Of a stretch of 64,000 nt of DNA, positions 48,512-59,044 are shown one piece after another. The first letter of the stretch is position 1. Every line of letters starts with the position of its first letter. The notes beneath the pieces were generated by a model, which saw only the letters and a list, made by a program, of their open reading frames with translations, was not told the DNA's origin and did no database searches. Source of the DNA: Ruminococcus sp. (GTDB lineage: Bacteria > Bacillota > Clostridia > Oscillospirales > Ruminococcaceae); the NCBI GenBank assembly GCA_021201755.1, contig JAJQEI010000037.1, positions 310,001-374,000 of the forward strand, in the 5' to 3' direction. Both the position numbers and the translations under genes were made by a program.

Positions 48512-48784
48512 ATGAAATCAAAGGTAGCAACATTTGGGAAAAAGGTGCTTTGTATGCAAACGTTTCTGCAAATGTGTGGAAATCGGGAGTTATATTTGGA
48601 AAATTGTCGACGTATTATCGAATATCATGATATTCGCATTGTTGTGGAAACCGATGAATTTCGTATGGAAATATGGGGCAACAATTTGCTGACTGACAGT
48701 CGCTCGCCGGATTGTCTGTTAATTACTGGAGAAATTCAAACCATTCAATTTATACCATTGGGTGTATATGATGAAAAGCTTTGA
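48512..48784 (+). CDS. yqfC: Sporulation protein YqfC
   Basis: A 90-residue YabP/YqfC-family protein (LQMCGNRELYLENCRRIIEY, DEFRMEIWGNNLL, ITGEIQTIQFIPLG). The ATG at 48512 has GAGGTG 6 bases upstream. It overlaps the start of yqfD. YqfC and YqfD are conserved in spore formers and needed for normal sporulation in Bacillus. Intact. Confidence 0.85.
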   Translation: MKSKVATFGKKVLCMQTFLQMCGNRELYLENCRRIIEYHDIRIVVETDEFRMEIWGNNLLTDSRSPDCLLITGEIQTIQFIPLGVYDEKL

Positions 48785-49949
48785 ACAACAACTGCGTGGA
48801 GAATATCTGGGGCAAGCGAGTGGTGGAAAACTTTATCGTTTTATTAACGCACTACATCAGAAAAATCTAGAATGTCGTAGGCAGCGTTGTCAGGGAGATA
48901 CGTATTGCTTTTTGATTGTGGAGGCAAAACGTAGTCAGGCAGAAAAAATTGCAAAGCAATACGGTGCTGCCATTCAATGGACACCAAGAAAAACGTTGCG
49001 ATATTTCCTGCGACGTTATCGGTTTCGCTTTGGTGTCCCTATTGGTGTACTTCTTTCAATGGGATTATTGTTTTACGGCTCAAATATTGTCATGCAGATT
49101 GAAATTATCGGGAATAGCAATGCGACAAATGCTGAAATTTTGGCGATTTTGGCGGAACAGGGTGTAAAACGAGGAAGCTGGATTCCAAAAATTGATTTTA
49201 CTGCTTGTGAGCATAAATTGCGAGCAGATGTGGAGGAACTGTCGTGGGTGGGAATCCGTCATACAGGAAATTGCCTGGTAGTAGAAGTGACAGAGGCAAC
49301 ACCAGAGCCAGAAATGTCGGAGACGAGAGTGTCTTGCAATATTGTTGCCAGTCAGAATGCAGAAATTGTGTCGCTTTCTGTATATACAGGGTATACGATG
49401 CATCTGGTGGGCGATTATGTCCGAAAGGGTGATTTGTTGGTGAGCGGTGTAGTCATGGATGAAACGGGTCATCTTTCCATACGACACGCCACTGGTAGTG
49501 TAACTGGCATATATACGCAAGTACAGACGTTTCATTGTGATTATGTGCAAGAAGTACGTACTGCCACAGGCGTTTCCACAATGAGGAAATATTTGGATCT
49601 TTTTACATGGCATATTCCCCTTGGTAGTACAGAAAATCCGTATGAGGACAGTATACAGACGGAAAATTACTGTTGGTTTTCTCTTTTCGGAAAAGAATTG
49701 CCTATTGGAATTTATCGAAAGACGTTTCAAGAATACCGTATACATACGATTACGTTTACATTGGAGGAAGTAGAACAAAATTTAACAGAACAACAACAAT
49801 GATTTGAAGAAAACTTCTTTCAAGATGTGGAAATGGTAGAAATGGAAACAGAAACGATAGAAACAGAAACTGAACTAATGCGAACAATTACTTATAAATT
49901 ACAAGGAGAAGTGGGTGAAATACAGGAGCTTTATATAGCGGATGAGTAA
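48768..49949 (+). pseudogene. yqfD: Sporulation protein YqfD with premature TGA
   Basis: Starts inside the yqfC end (ATG 48768; GTG 48762 is possible). Membrane-anchored YqfD: RFGVPIGVLLSMGLLFYGSN as membrane segment, IEIIGNSNATNAEILAIL, ACEHKLRADVEELSWVGIRH, and the beta-rich C-terminal half. A TGA at 49800-49802 (codon 345, EQQQ*FEENFFQD) is followed by 48 further in-frame codons (VEMVEMETETIETE ... YKLQGEVGEIQELYIAD) that match the usual YqfD C-terminus (FxxDVE ... YxLxGxIGExxE). So the protein is probably truncated by about 50 residues. It could still retain partial function. Confidence 0.8.
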
Positions 49950-50026
49950 AGCATAATGTGGAATGTTTTATAAAATATGTATAGAAATTGCGTAGCTTTT
50001 AGCATAAAAAAAGTATTACTTACAGC

Positions 50027-50055
50027 TTGATATTTGTACGGATTATGTGTATAAT
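50027..50055 (+). promoter_or_regulatory. First promoter upstream of the polysaccharide cluster
   Basis: TTGATA (50027-50032), 17 bases, TATAAT (50050-50055). The 314-base gap 49950-50263 holds this, a second promoter and a short AGAAGAT/ATCTTCT hairpin at about 50084-50101 without a T-tract; nothing else is seen. Confidence 0.7.
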
Positions 50056-50145
50056 AAATTTAAGGATTCTATTGCATTTTGCAGAAGATGTGGATCTTCT
50101 AAAAAAGCATCAGCGACATACTTTTGTGATACTCATGTAAATGAC

Positions 50146-50174
50146 TTGACTTTTTACATGGGTTGTGTTATACT
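50146..50174 (+). promoter_or_regulatory. Second promoter upstream of ugd
   Basis: TTGACT (50146-50151), 17 bases, TATACT (50169-50174), about 90 bases before the ugd TTG start. Two promoters in series suggest a regulated long operon. Confidence 0.7.
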
Positions 50175-50263
50175 AAATAAAAATAAGTAGTTCTAAAAGT
50201 TCATGTGATATGTGATTTTTAGGAATACTTCAAAAAGATAGAAACAGTAAAGGGGCTAAAAAA

Positions 50264-51526
50264 TTGGAAATTAAAAAATCGGGAAATTATAAAATTGCAG
50301 TAGCCGGAACTGGCTATGTTGGCTTATCCATTGCAACATTGCTTGCACAACACAATCAAGTAATGGCAGTGGACATCATACCGGAAAAGGTGGATTTGAT
50401 TAATCAAAAAAAATCACCAATTCAAGATACGTATATTGAGAAGTACTTGGCTGAGAAGAAACTGAACTTGGTTGCAACACTGGATGCGAAAGCGGCGTAT
50501 ACGGATGCGGATTTTGTGGTGATTGCCGCACCGACAAACTATGATTCTGAAAAAAACTTTTTTGATACGTCAGCAGTGGAGAACGTCATTGATTTAGTGA
50601 TAACATATAATCCAAATGCATTTATGGTGATTAAATCAACTGTGCCTGTTGGATTTACAAAGAATATTCGGGAAAAGACTGGCAGCAAAAATATTTTGTT
50701 TAGTCCGGAATTTTTATGGGAATCAAAGGCATTGTATGACGATCTTTACCCAAGTCGTATCATCGTAGGGACAGACAAAGAAGATGCACGATTGATGGAA
50801 GCGGCGCATATGTTTGCGGCATTGCTGCAGGAGGGTGCAGCAAAAGAAAATATCGATACGCTATTCATGAATTTTACGGAGGCAGAGGCAATTAAGCTCT
50901 TTGCCAACACTTATTTGGCATTGCGTGTGTCATATTTTAACGAGTTAGATACTTATGCTGAGATGAAGGGATTGGATACAAAACAAATCATTTAGGGTGT
51001 TTGTCTGGATCCTAGAATTGGAACACACTATAATAATCCGAGCTTTGGATATGGCGGCTATTGTCTGTCAAAGGATACAAAGCAGCTGCTTGCCAATTAT
51101 GCTGATGTACCAGAAAACCTGATTGAAGCAATTGTTGAAAGCAATCGTACCAGAAAGGATTATATTGCCGATCGTGTGCTACAAAAAGCTGGATACTATT
51201 CTTATGGTGAGGACAATAATTATAATTGTAAAAAAGAGAAAAAGATTGTTATTGGTGTATATCGACTGACAATGAAGTCGAACAGTGACAATTTTCGACA
51301 GTCTTCTATTCAAGGGATTATGAAGCGTGTTAAGGCAAAGGGCGCGGAAGTTATTGTGTACGAGCCTACGTTGGAAAACAACAGCACATTTTTTGGAAGT
51401 ATTGTGGTAAACGATTTGACATCATTTAAAACGAGGAGCAATGTTATCATCGTCAATCGCTATGATCCTTGTTTAGATGATGTGTGGGATAAGGTTTATA
51501 CGAGAGATATTTTTATGAAAGATTAA
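50264..51526 (+). pseudogene. ugd: UDP-glucose 6-dehydrogenase-like, internal TAG
   Basis: NAD-dependent oxidation of a UDP-sugar to the uronate, by family precedent UDP-glucose to UDP-glucuronate. The start is TTG with AAAGGGG upstream. N-terminal Rossmann [15 protein letters not shown], middle [20 protein letters not shown] and [23 protein letters not shown] at 50993-50995 (codon 244, [13 protein letters not shown]; Glu expected) stops it before the catalytic Cys267 ([11 protein letters not shown]). The frame then continues through the C-terminal domain to 51526. The enzyme is therefore probably inactive. All other cluster genes are open. Confidence 0.87.
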
Positions 51527-51561
51527 TGGATTGCGTTATATGGGAAGAAAGGACAGTAGAA

Positions 51562-52059
51562 ATGGCGAAAAAGGGAAAAATTGTAAAAGAAAGAGAAGAT
51601 ATTAAGGTTTGTTTTGCGGCTTCTTCTGGTGGTCATTTTGAGCAATTGTCCATGTTGAGACCAATGATGGAAACATATGATAGTTTTATCATTACGGAAG
51701 AAACGGATTATAATGCATTAAAATCCTCTATGGAGAAAGTATATTATATGCGTCAGGTGAATCGGAAGGAACACATGGCTTTATTTTGTATGATGATAAA
51801 TTTTTTTCGATCGTGTCGAATTTTTCATAAGGAAAAACCGGATGTCGTCGTTTGCACTGGTGTATTGGCGATGATTCCGATTTGTCTTATTGCAAAACTA
51901 ATGAGAAAGAAATTGATATATATCGAATCATTTGCAAAAGTCACAACACCTACGGAAACTGGCAGATTGATGTATCGGATTGCAGATCAATTTTATGTAC
52001 AATGGGAGTCCATGTTGGAGGTGTACCCAAATGCGATTTATCTTGGGGGTATTTATTGA
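51562..52059 (+). CDS. Alg14/PssD-type glycosyltransferase subunit
   Basis: A 165-residue membrane-anchored subunit of a split glycosyltransferase. The start MAKKGKIVKEREDIK has GAAAGGA upstream. Key features: CFAASSGGHFEQL near the N-terminus, KPDVVVCTGVLAMIPICLIA, and YIESFAKVTTPTETGRLMYR. It pairs with the next gene, the Alg13-like catalytic subunit (its stop and the next start overlap, TGATG). Together they likely add the second sugar to a lipid-linked precursor. Intact. Confidence 0.85.
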   Translation: MAKKGKIVKEREDIKVCFAASSGGHFEQLSMLRPMMETYDSFIITEETDYNALKSSMEKVYYMRQVNRKEHMALFCMMINFFRSCRIFHKEKPDVVVCTGVLAMIPICLIAKLMRKKLIYIESFAKVTTPTETGRLMYRIADQFYVQWESMLEVYPNAIYLGGIY

Positions 52060-52556
52060 TGATTTTTGTTACAGTTGGATCGCAAAAATTTCAATTTGAT
52101 CGACTTTTAAAGGCAATTGATGATCTAGTAGAAAAAAAAATCATTTCTGAAGAAGTATTTGCACAGATTGGCTATTCTGAATATTTGCCTCAGTATTATG
52201 CATATGCAAAATTTTTAAATTGTACCGAATTTGAAGAGAAAATTGCTGCATCAGATCTTGTTATTACCCATGGCGGAACTGGTGTGATCATGAAATCGGT
52301 AAAAAGTGGAAAAAAGGTAATTGCGGTACCAAGATTGGTACGGTATCATGAACATGTGGATGATCATCAGATGCAATTAATAGAGCAATTCACAAACAGC
52401 AATTTGATTTCCAGCTGCTTGGATTTAGACAAGCTTGGGGATGTGTGTCTAGAAACAAGAGAAAAGATGTTTGCATCGTACCAATCAAATACAGAAAATA
52501 TTATAAATTCGATTTGTCAATATATTGATCAAATTTATTTAGGAGATGTAAAATGA
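52059..52556 (+). CDS. Alg13/PssE-type glycosyltransferase subunit
   Basis: A 165-residue GT28-like C-terminal domain protein: FVTVGSQKFQFDRLLKAIDD, then DLVITHGGTGVIMKSVKSGKK carrying the nucleotide-sugar site, VPRLVRYHEHVDDHQMQLIE. It works with the preceding Alg14-type protein. The ATG overlaps the preceding TGA and its own stop overlaps the next gene (ATGA), so the three are tightly coupled. Intact. Confidence 0.87.
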   Translation: MIFVTVGSQKFQFDRLLKAIDDLVEKKIISEEVFAQIGYSEYLPQYYAYAKFLNCTEFEEKIAASDLVITHGGTGVIMKSVKSGKKVIAVPRLVRYHEHVDDHQMQLIEQFTNSNLISSCLDLDKLGDVCLETREKMFASYQSNTENIINSICQYIDQIYLGDVK

Positions 52557-53650
52557 AATTTTTTATAGTGTCAAATATGTTTCCAGATGAAAAGCACCCA
52601 TCTTATGGAATATTTGTAAAGCATTTTTGCGAGCAGCTGGACTCTTTACAAATCGCTTATGATACAAGTGTCATGAAACAAGCGGATAATCCAATTCAAA
52701 AGCTATTGCACTATATGAAGTTTTATGTAGGAACTGTCGTGCGTATGCTGTTTGTTTCATATGATGCGGTCTATGTGCATTACGCTTCGCATAGTTCGCC
52801 ACCGGTTCTATTTGCAAATAAATTGAGGAAGAAAAAAATTTTTGTCAATGTGCATGGTAGCGACGTAGTGCCAGAAAATCCAAAGCAAGAAAAAATGCAA
52901 AAATATACGCAAGCAATTTTGAAAGTGTGTGAAACTGTAGTTGTACCAAGTGTTTACTTTCAAAATTATACAGTAGAAAAATATCATCTGGCGGACAAAC
53001 GTGTTTTTGTATATCCTTCAGGTGGCATTGATAAGAATATGTTCTATATGGCTTCGCCGGAAAAGAAGCAAGAATTAAGGGCGTCGTTTGGATTTTTTGA
53101 AAAACGACCGGTTTTTGCGATGATTGGAAGAATCAGTGTCGGAAAAGGATGGGATGTTTTTTTAAAAGCAATTTCCATCTGTGTCAAGAAAAATCTATGT
53201 GCAGATTTTTTGATTTTGGGAAAGGGTGCAGAATCGCAGCAGTTATTGCAACTATGCGATATACTAGCATTGACAGAATATGTGAAAATAATCGATCAGC
53301 TTGTGTCGCAGGAGCAGTTGGCGAATTGGTATAATGCTGTTGACTATTTTGTTTTTCCAACCAAAAGAGAAGGGGAAAGCTTAGGTCTTGTTGCAATTGA
53401 GGCGATGGCATGTGGAACGCCAGTGATTTCTAGTGATTTTGCTGCACCAAAATATTATGTACAAGAAAATAAGAATGGATTTCAGTTTCAAGTTGATAAT
53501 GCAGAGGCGTTGAGTGAAAAGATAGAAACGTGTATCGATGTATTTTCTACTTCGGCATATGATGTACTTTGCCAGAATGCGATTCAGACTGCAAGTGCTT
53601 TTTATCTGGAGAATATTCGACAGGACTTGCAAAATATTTTAGAAAATTAA
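52553..53650 (+). CDS. GT4-family glycosyltransferase
   Basis: 365 residues in the GT-B fold. N-terminal YGIFVKHFCEQLDSL and VNVHGSDVVPEN, then the C-terminal donor half with FAMIGRISVGKGWDVFLKAI, the E..G...EA motif (FPTKREGESLGLVAIEAMAC GTPVI). It transfers a sugar to a growing lipid-linked chain. The acceptor and donor cannot be told from sequence. Intact, overlaps the preceding gene. Confidence 0.9.
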   Translation: MKFFIVSNMFPDEKHPSYGIFVKHFCEQLDSLQIAYDTSVMKQADNPIQKLLHYMKFYVGTVVRMLFVSYDAVYVHYASHSSPPVLFANKLRKKKIFVNVHGSDVVPENPKQEKMQKYTQAILKVCETVVVPSVYFQNYTVEKYHLADKRVFVYPSGGIDKNMFYMASPEKKQELRASFGFFEKRPVFAMIGRISVGKGWDVFLKAISICVKKNLCADFLILGKGAESQQLLQLCDILALTEYVKIIDQLVSQEQLANWYNAVDYFVFPTKREGESLGLVAIEAMACGTPVISSDFAAPKYYVQENKNGFQFQVDNAEALSEKIETCIDVFSTSAYDVLCQNAIQTASAFYLENIRQDLQNILEN

Positions 53651-53689
53651 GTTATAATAAGTTATAAATAGTGTGATGGGGAAATTAGT

Positions 53690-54739
53690 ATGAAATATAT
53701 TTTAAAAGAAAAGTATGATAGTGCATATAATGCAGGATCCAAGGCGAGAGATGATGTGGAGCAAATTGTGCAAAGTCTTTCGTACCAGGATTTAGATTTT
53801 ATATATAAGGATGATTGTTATTCCAAATCGGCTTGGCATAAGCTTTTGAAAAATGTAAATTGTTTTTTGGGATGGCATAGGGTTTCGAAAAAGTTGCAAA
53901 ATGGCGATGTCTTACTGATTCAACATCCAATGCAAAGTGGGGTGTATGCATCGAAATGGATGCTGCCTCGTGTAAAAAAAAAGAAGCAGTTAAAATTGAT
54001 TGCAGTGATTCATGATTTGCCCAGTATGCGTGGCTTGAAATGCGACAATACAGCAAAGATACATGATTTTCAAATTTTGCAAGAGTATGATTGTGTAATT
54101 TCGCACAATTCCAAAATGACTGCCTTGTTAAGCAAAAATTATCAAATTTCTTCCGAGAAAATCGCAAATTTAGAGATATTTGATTATTTATATGAGGGGA
54201 TGCTACCGATTCGGAAGTTTGATCGTTCTGTTGTAATTGCAGGAAATTTGAATTTTGAAAAATGTCCTTATGTTCGGGATTTTTTGCAGCAGTATCAAGG
54301 CGAAGTACATCTCTATGGCGTTGGAATTCAAGAGCAAAAGGGGTGGTATGACCGGATTCATTATCATGGTGCATTTCCACCAAGTGAATTGCCACTTCAG
54401 CTGAAAGGTTCCTTTGGTATCGTGTGGGATGGAATATCAATAGAATCCTGTGCAGGATCGACGGGTACGTACTTGAAATATAATAATCCGCATAAAACGT
54501 CGCTGTATCTGTCTGCCGGAGTGCCGGTTGTTGTTTGGGAACAGGCAGCAATGGCTGATTTTGTTCGGAAACATCACGTTGGTATTGTGGTATCTTCCTT
54601 GTTGGATTTAGAGAAGCAGATACAAAATATTTCGGAAGAAGAATATCAAGAAATGGTAGATCATGTCATGCAGATTTCTGAGATGCTTCGGGATGGCATT
54701 TTCTTGAAAACGGCATTGCGTCAATGCGAAGGAATGTGA
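53690..54739 (+). CDS. Putative galactofuranosyltransferase-like glycosyltransferase
   Basis: 349 residues. The pattern KYNAGSKARDDVE-like N-terminus, LIQHPMQSGVYASKWMLPRV, VIHDLPSMRG, and the C-terminal GSFGIVWDGISIESC ... TGTYLKYNNPHKTSLYLSAG with VVVWEQAAMADFV resemble beta-1,6-galactofuranosyltransferase (WbbI) type enzymes. No UDP-galactopyranose mutase gene is visible in the window. Family call is moderately sure; the exact donor is unknown. Intact. Confidence 0.7.
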   Translation: MKYILKEKYDSAYNAGSKARDDVEQIVQSLSYQDLDFIYKDDCYSKSAWHKLLKNVNCFLGWHRVSKKLQNGDVLLIQHPMQSGVYASKWMLPRVKKKKQLKLIAVIHDLPSMRGLKCDNTAKIHDFQILQEYDCVISHNSKMTALLSKNYQISSEKIANLEIFDYLYEGMLPIRKFDRSVVIAGNLNFEKCPYVRDFLQQYQGEVHLYGVGIQEQKGWYDRIHYHGAFPPSELPLQLKGSFGIVWDGISIESCAGSTGTYLKYNNPHKTSLYLSAGVPVVVWEQAAMADFVRKHHVGIVVSSLLDLEKQIQNISEEEYQEMVDHVMQISEMLRDGIFLKTALRQCEGM

Positions 54740-54742
54740 TTT

Positions 54743-56038
54743 TTGAGTATGCAATCAATTGTTAAAGTGTCAAAGCAAAAAGGTATAAAAATCAAAGATA
54801 TTTCGATTTCTAAAGATAAGCTATTTTTGTTTTTTCAATATATTTTTGCATTTTCTTTGATTTTAAATACACGTTCTGTTTATGTACACACGCCAGCGAT
54901 GGATTGGATGAATAATTTCGTCGTTTTATTAATGGCTTTTGCGGTGGCTGGGTGTGTACTGACCAAAAATAAGTTTTCACGGGAACGTACTACTTGGACG
55001 TTGATGATCGCTGTCGGTGTTTTTTTGTATCTTTTGCTGTTTTACGTCGTGGATCCATATAAGGATAGCGTTTTTTTGAAAATTATAATGGAAGTTATGG
55101 TGCTCTTACTGTATTGTTTTCTAGTGGAGGACAGAATGCAGGATACCATGCAGAAATTTTCAAATATAGTCGTTGTGATTGCAGGTATCTCCCTTTTCTT
55201 TTGGATATTCGGCTCTCTCTTGGATTGGATTCCATCAACGGGTACTTGGATTTTAGATTGGGGCAGTGCAAGCGGAGATGCAAAGGGGAACATTCAAGTT
55301 TATTATGGTATTTATTTTGAAACGCAAACCATCTATCTTTCTGGGATTGGAAGAATCATTCGAAATACAGCCATTTTTACAGAAGCACCGATGTGCAGCT
55401 TGGTGTTCTCGCTGGCATTTTTGGTTGAGATTTATTTGCGCAAAAAAAAGCGGATTCTCGTATGTGTGATATTGGTGTTGGGCATCATATCCACAACTTC
55501 TACGACAGGAATCGCAATTGTGGTATTGGCACTTGGAATAAAAATTATGTTAAAGCGTGGGCTAAGGTCATCCAAAAGCTGGTTCAGCATGATTGCGAAG
55601 AGTGTTTTGATTCTATTGCTTTGTTTACTCGTTGCTTTGATTGTTTTTTATTTTCTTTCGACAAAGTTGAATTCGAGTGCATCTGCTTCTGGTGCTTCTC
55701 GATTATATGATTTTGTCAATGGTTTTCGGGCATGGTTTGGAAAACCGATTTTTGGGTATGGTTATGGCACAAGTGCACTTGTATTAGAATATGGAAATTA
55801 TGGCTTCTCGAATTCAATTATTCCAATTTTGACCCAAGGCGGATTGTATTTATTTTTATTATATCTTTTTCCTATTTTTTGGGGTGTCACTATTTGTATA
55901 TTGGGAAAGGATTGGAATAAACTGATATTTTATTTGCTGTTTTTGGTGATGTTTGTAATAACGATTATACCATTTCAAAATCTTACATTCTATTTTCTTT
56001 TGACAATGGTGGCTACAAGAGGGAAAGTGTCAGAGTAA
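54743..56038 (+). CDS. O-antigen/EPS polymerase-like membrane protein (Wzy type)
   Basis: About 431 residues with roughly ten to twelve hydrophobic segments (for example LFLFFQYIFAFSLILNTRSV, WTLMIAVGVFLYLLLFYVVD, SMIAKSVLILLLCLLVALIV and IFYLLFLVMFVITIIPFQN), and a larger outside loop with GYGYGTSALVLEYGNYGFSN near the end. It fits the Wzy/O-antigen ligase superfamily that polymerises repeat units. The start is TTG at 54743 with GAAGGA 8 bases upstream; ATG at 54749 is possible. Intact. Confidence 0.8.
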   Translation: MSMQSIVKVSKQKGIKIKDISISKDKLFLFFQYIFAFSLILNTRSVYVHTPAMDWMNNFVVLLMAFAVAGCVLTKNKFSRERTTWTLMIAVGVFLYLLLFYVVDPYKDSVFLKIIMEVMVLLLYCFLVEDRMQDTMQKFSNIVVVIAGISLFFWIFGSLLDWIPSTGTWILDWGSASGDAKGNIQVYYGIYFETQTIYLSGIGRIIRNTAIFTEAPMCSLVFSLAFLVEIYLRKKKRILVCVILVLGIISTTSTTGIAIVVLALGIKIMLKRGLRSSKSWFSMIAKSVLILLLCLLVALIVFYFLSTKLNSSASASGASRLYDFVNGFRAWFGKPIFGYGYGTSALVLEYGNYGFSNSIIPILTQGGLYLFLLYLFPIFWGVTICILGKDWNKLIFYLLFLVMFVITIIPFQNLTFYFLLTMVATRGKVSE

Positions 56039-56064
56039 AAATCACGAAAAAGGAGGAGATTACC

Positions 56065-57129
56065 ATGCACCAACAGCAAAATTTGGTTAGTGTGATTATT
56101 CCAGTTTATTGCGTCCCAAAAGAATACATTGAAATTTGCGTCAAGAGTTTTCTTGTGCAAACCTTTTCTAACATCGAAATTATTTTGGTAGATGATGGTA
56201 CGCCGGATGATGGTGGTGAAATGTGCGATGCGCTTGCGGAACGTTATGAGAATTGCATCTCAATTCATCAAGAAAATAGGGGCGTTTCGGCAGCGAGAAA
56301 CAAAGGCTTGGATAATGCATCCGGTAATTGGATTATGTTTGCAGATCCGGATGATTATGTAGAGAAGAATATCGTGGAGATGTTACTGCAAAATTGTGAT
56401 GCAGAAACAGATATTGTATGTTGTTGCTGTAAAGTGCTTTTGGATGATAAAAAAGAGAATAATTCTTTTTTTGCAGGAGATCGCACTTATCGAACGCTTG
56501 TAGAGAAAAAAGAATTATTTATGCAGCTATTGCAAGCGGACTATCACCAGCCACAGAAGGCATATACAGCGATAGGAGTGCCTTGGGGAAAGCTCTATCG
56601 GAAGGAATTTCTAGAACGGCATCATCTTCGATTTGATTTGGATTTGCGTAGAATGCAGGACAACCTTTTTAATATGTATGTGTTCCATGCTGCTAGATGG
56701 ATACGATATATTGATAGACCATTGTATATTTATCGATATGCACATTTGCAGGGATATCAGGAAGACTACAATCCTCGAAATTTGGATATCAATATGTACA
56801 TTATTCAAAAAAGAAAACAATGTTTGGAAGACACGAATTTGATTCAGGACAGCGAACTGTATCGAGCATATTTGATGGAAGCCTTTACGAAAATGAAAGT
56901 AATCTTTCGGTTTGGTCCGTTACATATGAAATATCCGGAATCATGGAATCAGCAGAAAAAAGAAGCAAGTCGAATCCGTACGCTACCTAAAATAGAAATG
57001 TTAATGGGAGAATTGAAACGAACATCAGTTTTGACAGAAGCAACGGATAAGGTGATTTATACGTTGATAGATCATAAGCAATGGAAGTTGCTGCAGTGGT
57101 TATGGAGCATTAAACAGCATATGGAATAA
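56065..57129 (+). CDS. GT2-family glycosyltransferase
   Basis: 354 residues. GT-A fold: SVIIPVYCVPKEYIEICVKS, ILVDDGTPDDGG, NRGVSAARNKGL, MFADPDDYVEKN (DxD-like), and the later GVPWGKLYRKEFLERHHLRF. GGAGGAG lies upstream. It adds one sugar to the repeat unit. Substrates unknown. Intact. Confidence 0.92.
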   Translation: MHQQQNLVSVIIPVYCVPKEYIEICVKSFLVQTFSNIEIILVDDGTPDDGGEMCDALAERYENCISIHQENRGVSAARNKGLDNASGNWIMFADPDDYVEKNIVEMLLQNCDAETDIVCCCCKVLLDDKKENNSFFAGDRTYRTLVEKKELFMQLLQADYHQPQKAYTAIGVPWGKLYRKEFLERHHLRFDLDLRRMQDNLFNMYVFHAARWIRYIDRPLYIYRYAHLQGYQEDYNPRNLDINMYIIQKRKQCLEDTNLIQDSELYRAYLMEAFTKMKVIFRFGPLHMKYPESWNQQKKEASRIRTLPKIEMLMGELKRTSVLTEATDKVIYTLIDHKQWKLLQWLWSIKQHME

Positions 57130-57148
57130 TGTAAAGGGGGAGTATATC

Positions 57149-58023
57149 ATGAAAGGAATTATTCTCGCTGGTGGGAAAGGCACACGTCTTTATCCGAATA
57201 CGATTTCAGTGAGCAAACAGCTGCTGCCAATTTATGATAAACCGTTGATTTATTATCCGCTGTCGGTTTTGCTGCTTGCAGGAATTCGAGATATTTTGTT
57301 GATTTCTACGCCGACAGATATACCGAATTATCAAAAATTATTGGGTGATGGTGAAAAACTGGGAATTCACATTTCCTATAAAATCCAAGATCATCCTCGT
57401 GGCTTGGCGGATGCGTTTGTTTTGGGTGCAGATTTTATTGGCAATGACAGTGTGTGCCTTGTTTTAGGAGATAATGTTTTTTACGGAAAAGATTTAACCG
57501 CACTATTGACAAAGGCGATGCATCAGGCGGAAGCATATGGTGCAGCGGTTTTTGGTTTCCTAGTCAAGGATCCGACGGCATTCGGCGTTGTGGAATTTGA
57601 TAAACAGCATAAAGTGATTTCGATTGAAGAAAAGCCGGAACATCCCAAGTCAAATTACGCTGTACCGGGACTTTATTTTTATAATAATGATGTTGTGGCA
57701 ATTGCGAAGGATGTGAAGCCGTCTCCACGAGGGGAAATTGAGATTACATCAATTAACAATTACTATTTACAACAAGGTCGGCTTCAGGTAACGCTGATGG
57801 GGCGTGGTATTTCTTGGCTAGATACTGGGACGCCAAAGGGAATGCACAAAGCGGGTGATTTTGTAAAAATGGTACAGGAGATGCAGGGCTTTTATATATC
57901 TTGTATTGAAGAAATTGCATGGCACAGAGGGTTTATTTCGACAAAACAATTGCAAAAGCTAGGCGAAAATTTACGTATGACAGAATATGGGCAATATATT
58001 TTGTCACTTGTGGAGGGAAAATC

Positions 58024-58027
<4 letters not shown>
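57149..58027 (+). CDS. rmlA: Glucose-1-phosphate thymidylyltransferase
   Basis: 292 residues. Makes dTDP-glucose from glucose-1-phosphate and dTTP. LAGGKGTRLYPNTISVSKQL, PLIYYPLSVLLLAGI, LVLGDNVFYG, VFGFLVKDPTAFGVVEFD, and VPGLYFYNNDVV are diagnostic. AAGGGGG is upstream. The stop overlaps rmlB (ATGA). Intact. Confidence 0.96.
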
Positions 58028-59043
<1,016 letters not shown>

Positions 59044-59044
59044 A

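Noticed and set aside
49080..49778. Long antisense open frame opposite yqfD
   Set aside because: Shadow of the YqfD frame; composition-driven, no start signal.
50084..50101. AGAAGAT/ATCTTCT hairpin upstream of ugd as a terminator or attenuator
   Set aside because: The stem is only 7 bp and is followed by A, not T, on the plus strand, so it does not look like a terminator.
2974..51526. Genetic code change or stop-codon suppression to explain the internal stops
   Set aside because: TAA, TAG and TGA all occur as internal stops, and all three also end clearly intact genes (for example clpX TGA, ftsK TAA, plsC TAG). A single reassignment or suppressor tRNA cannot explain this.
53799..54551. 250-residue antisense open frame opposite the glycosyltransferase
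   Set aside because: Overlaps a convincing GT frame on the plus strand; its translation has no recognisable domain.
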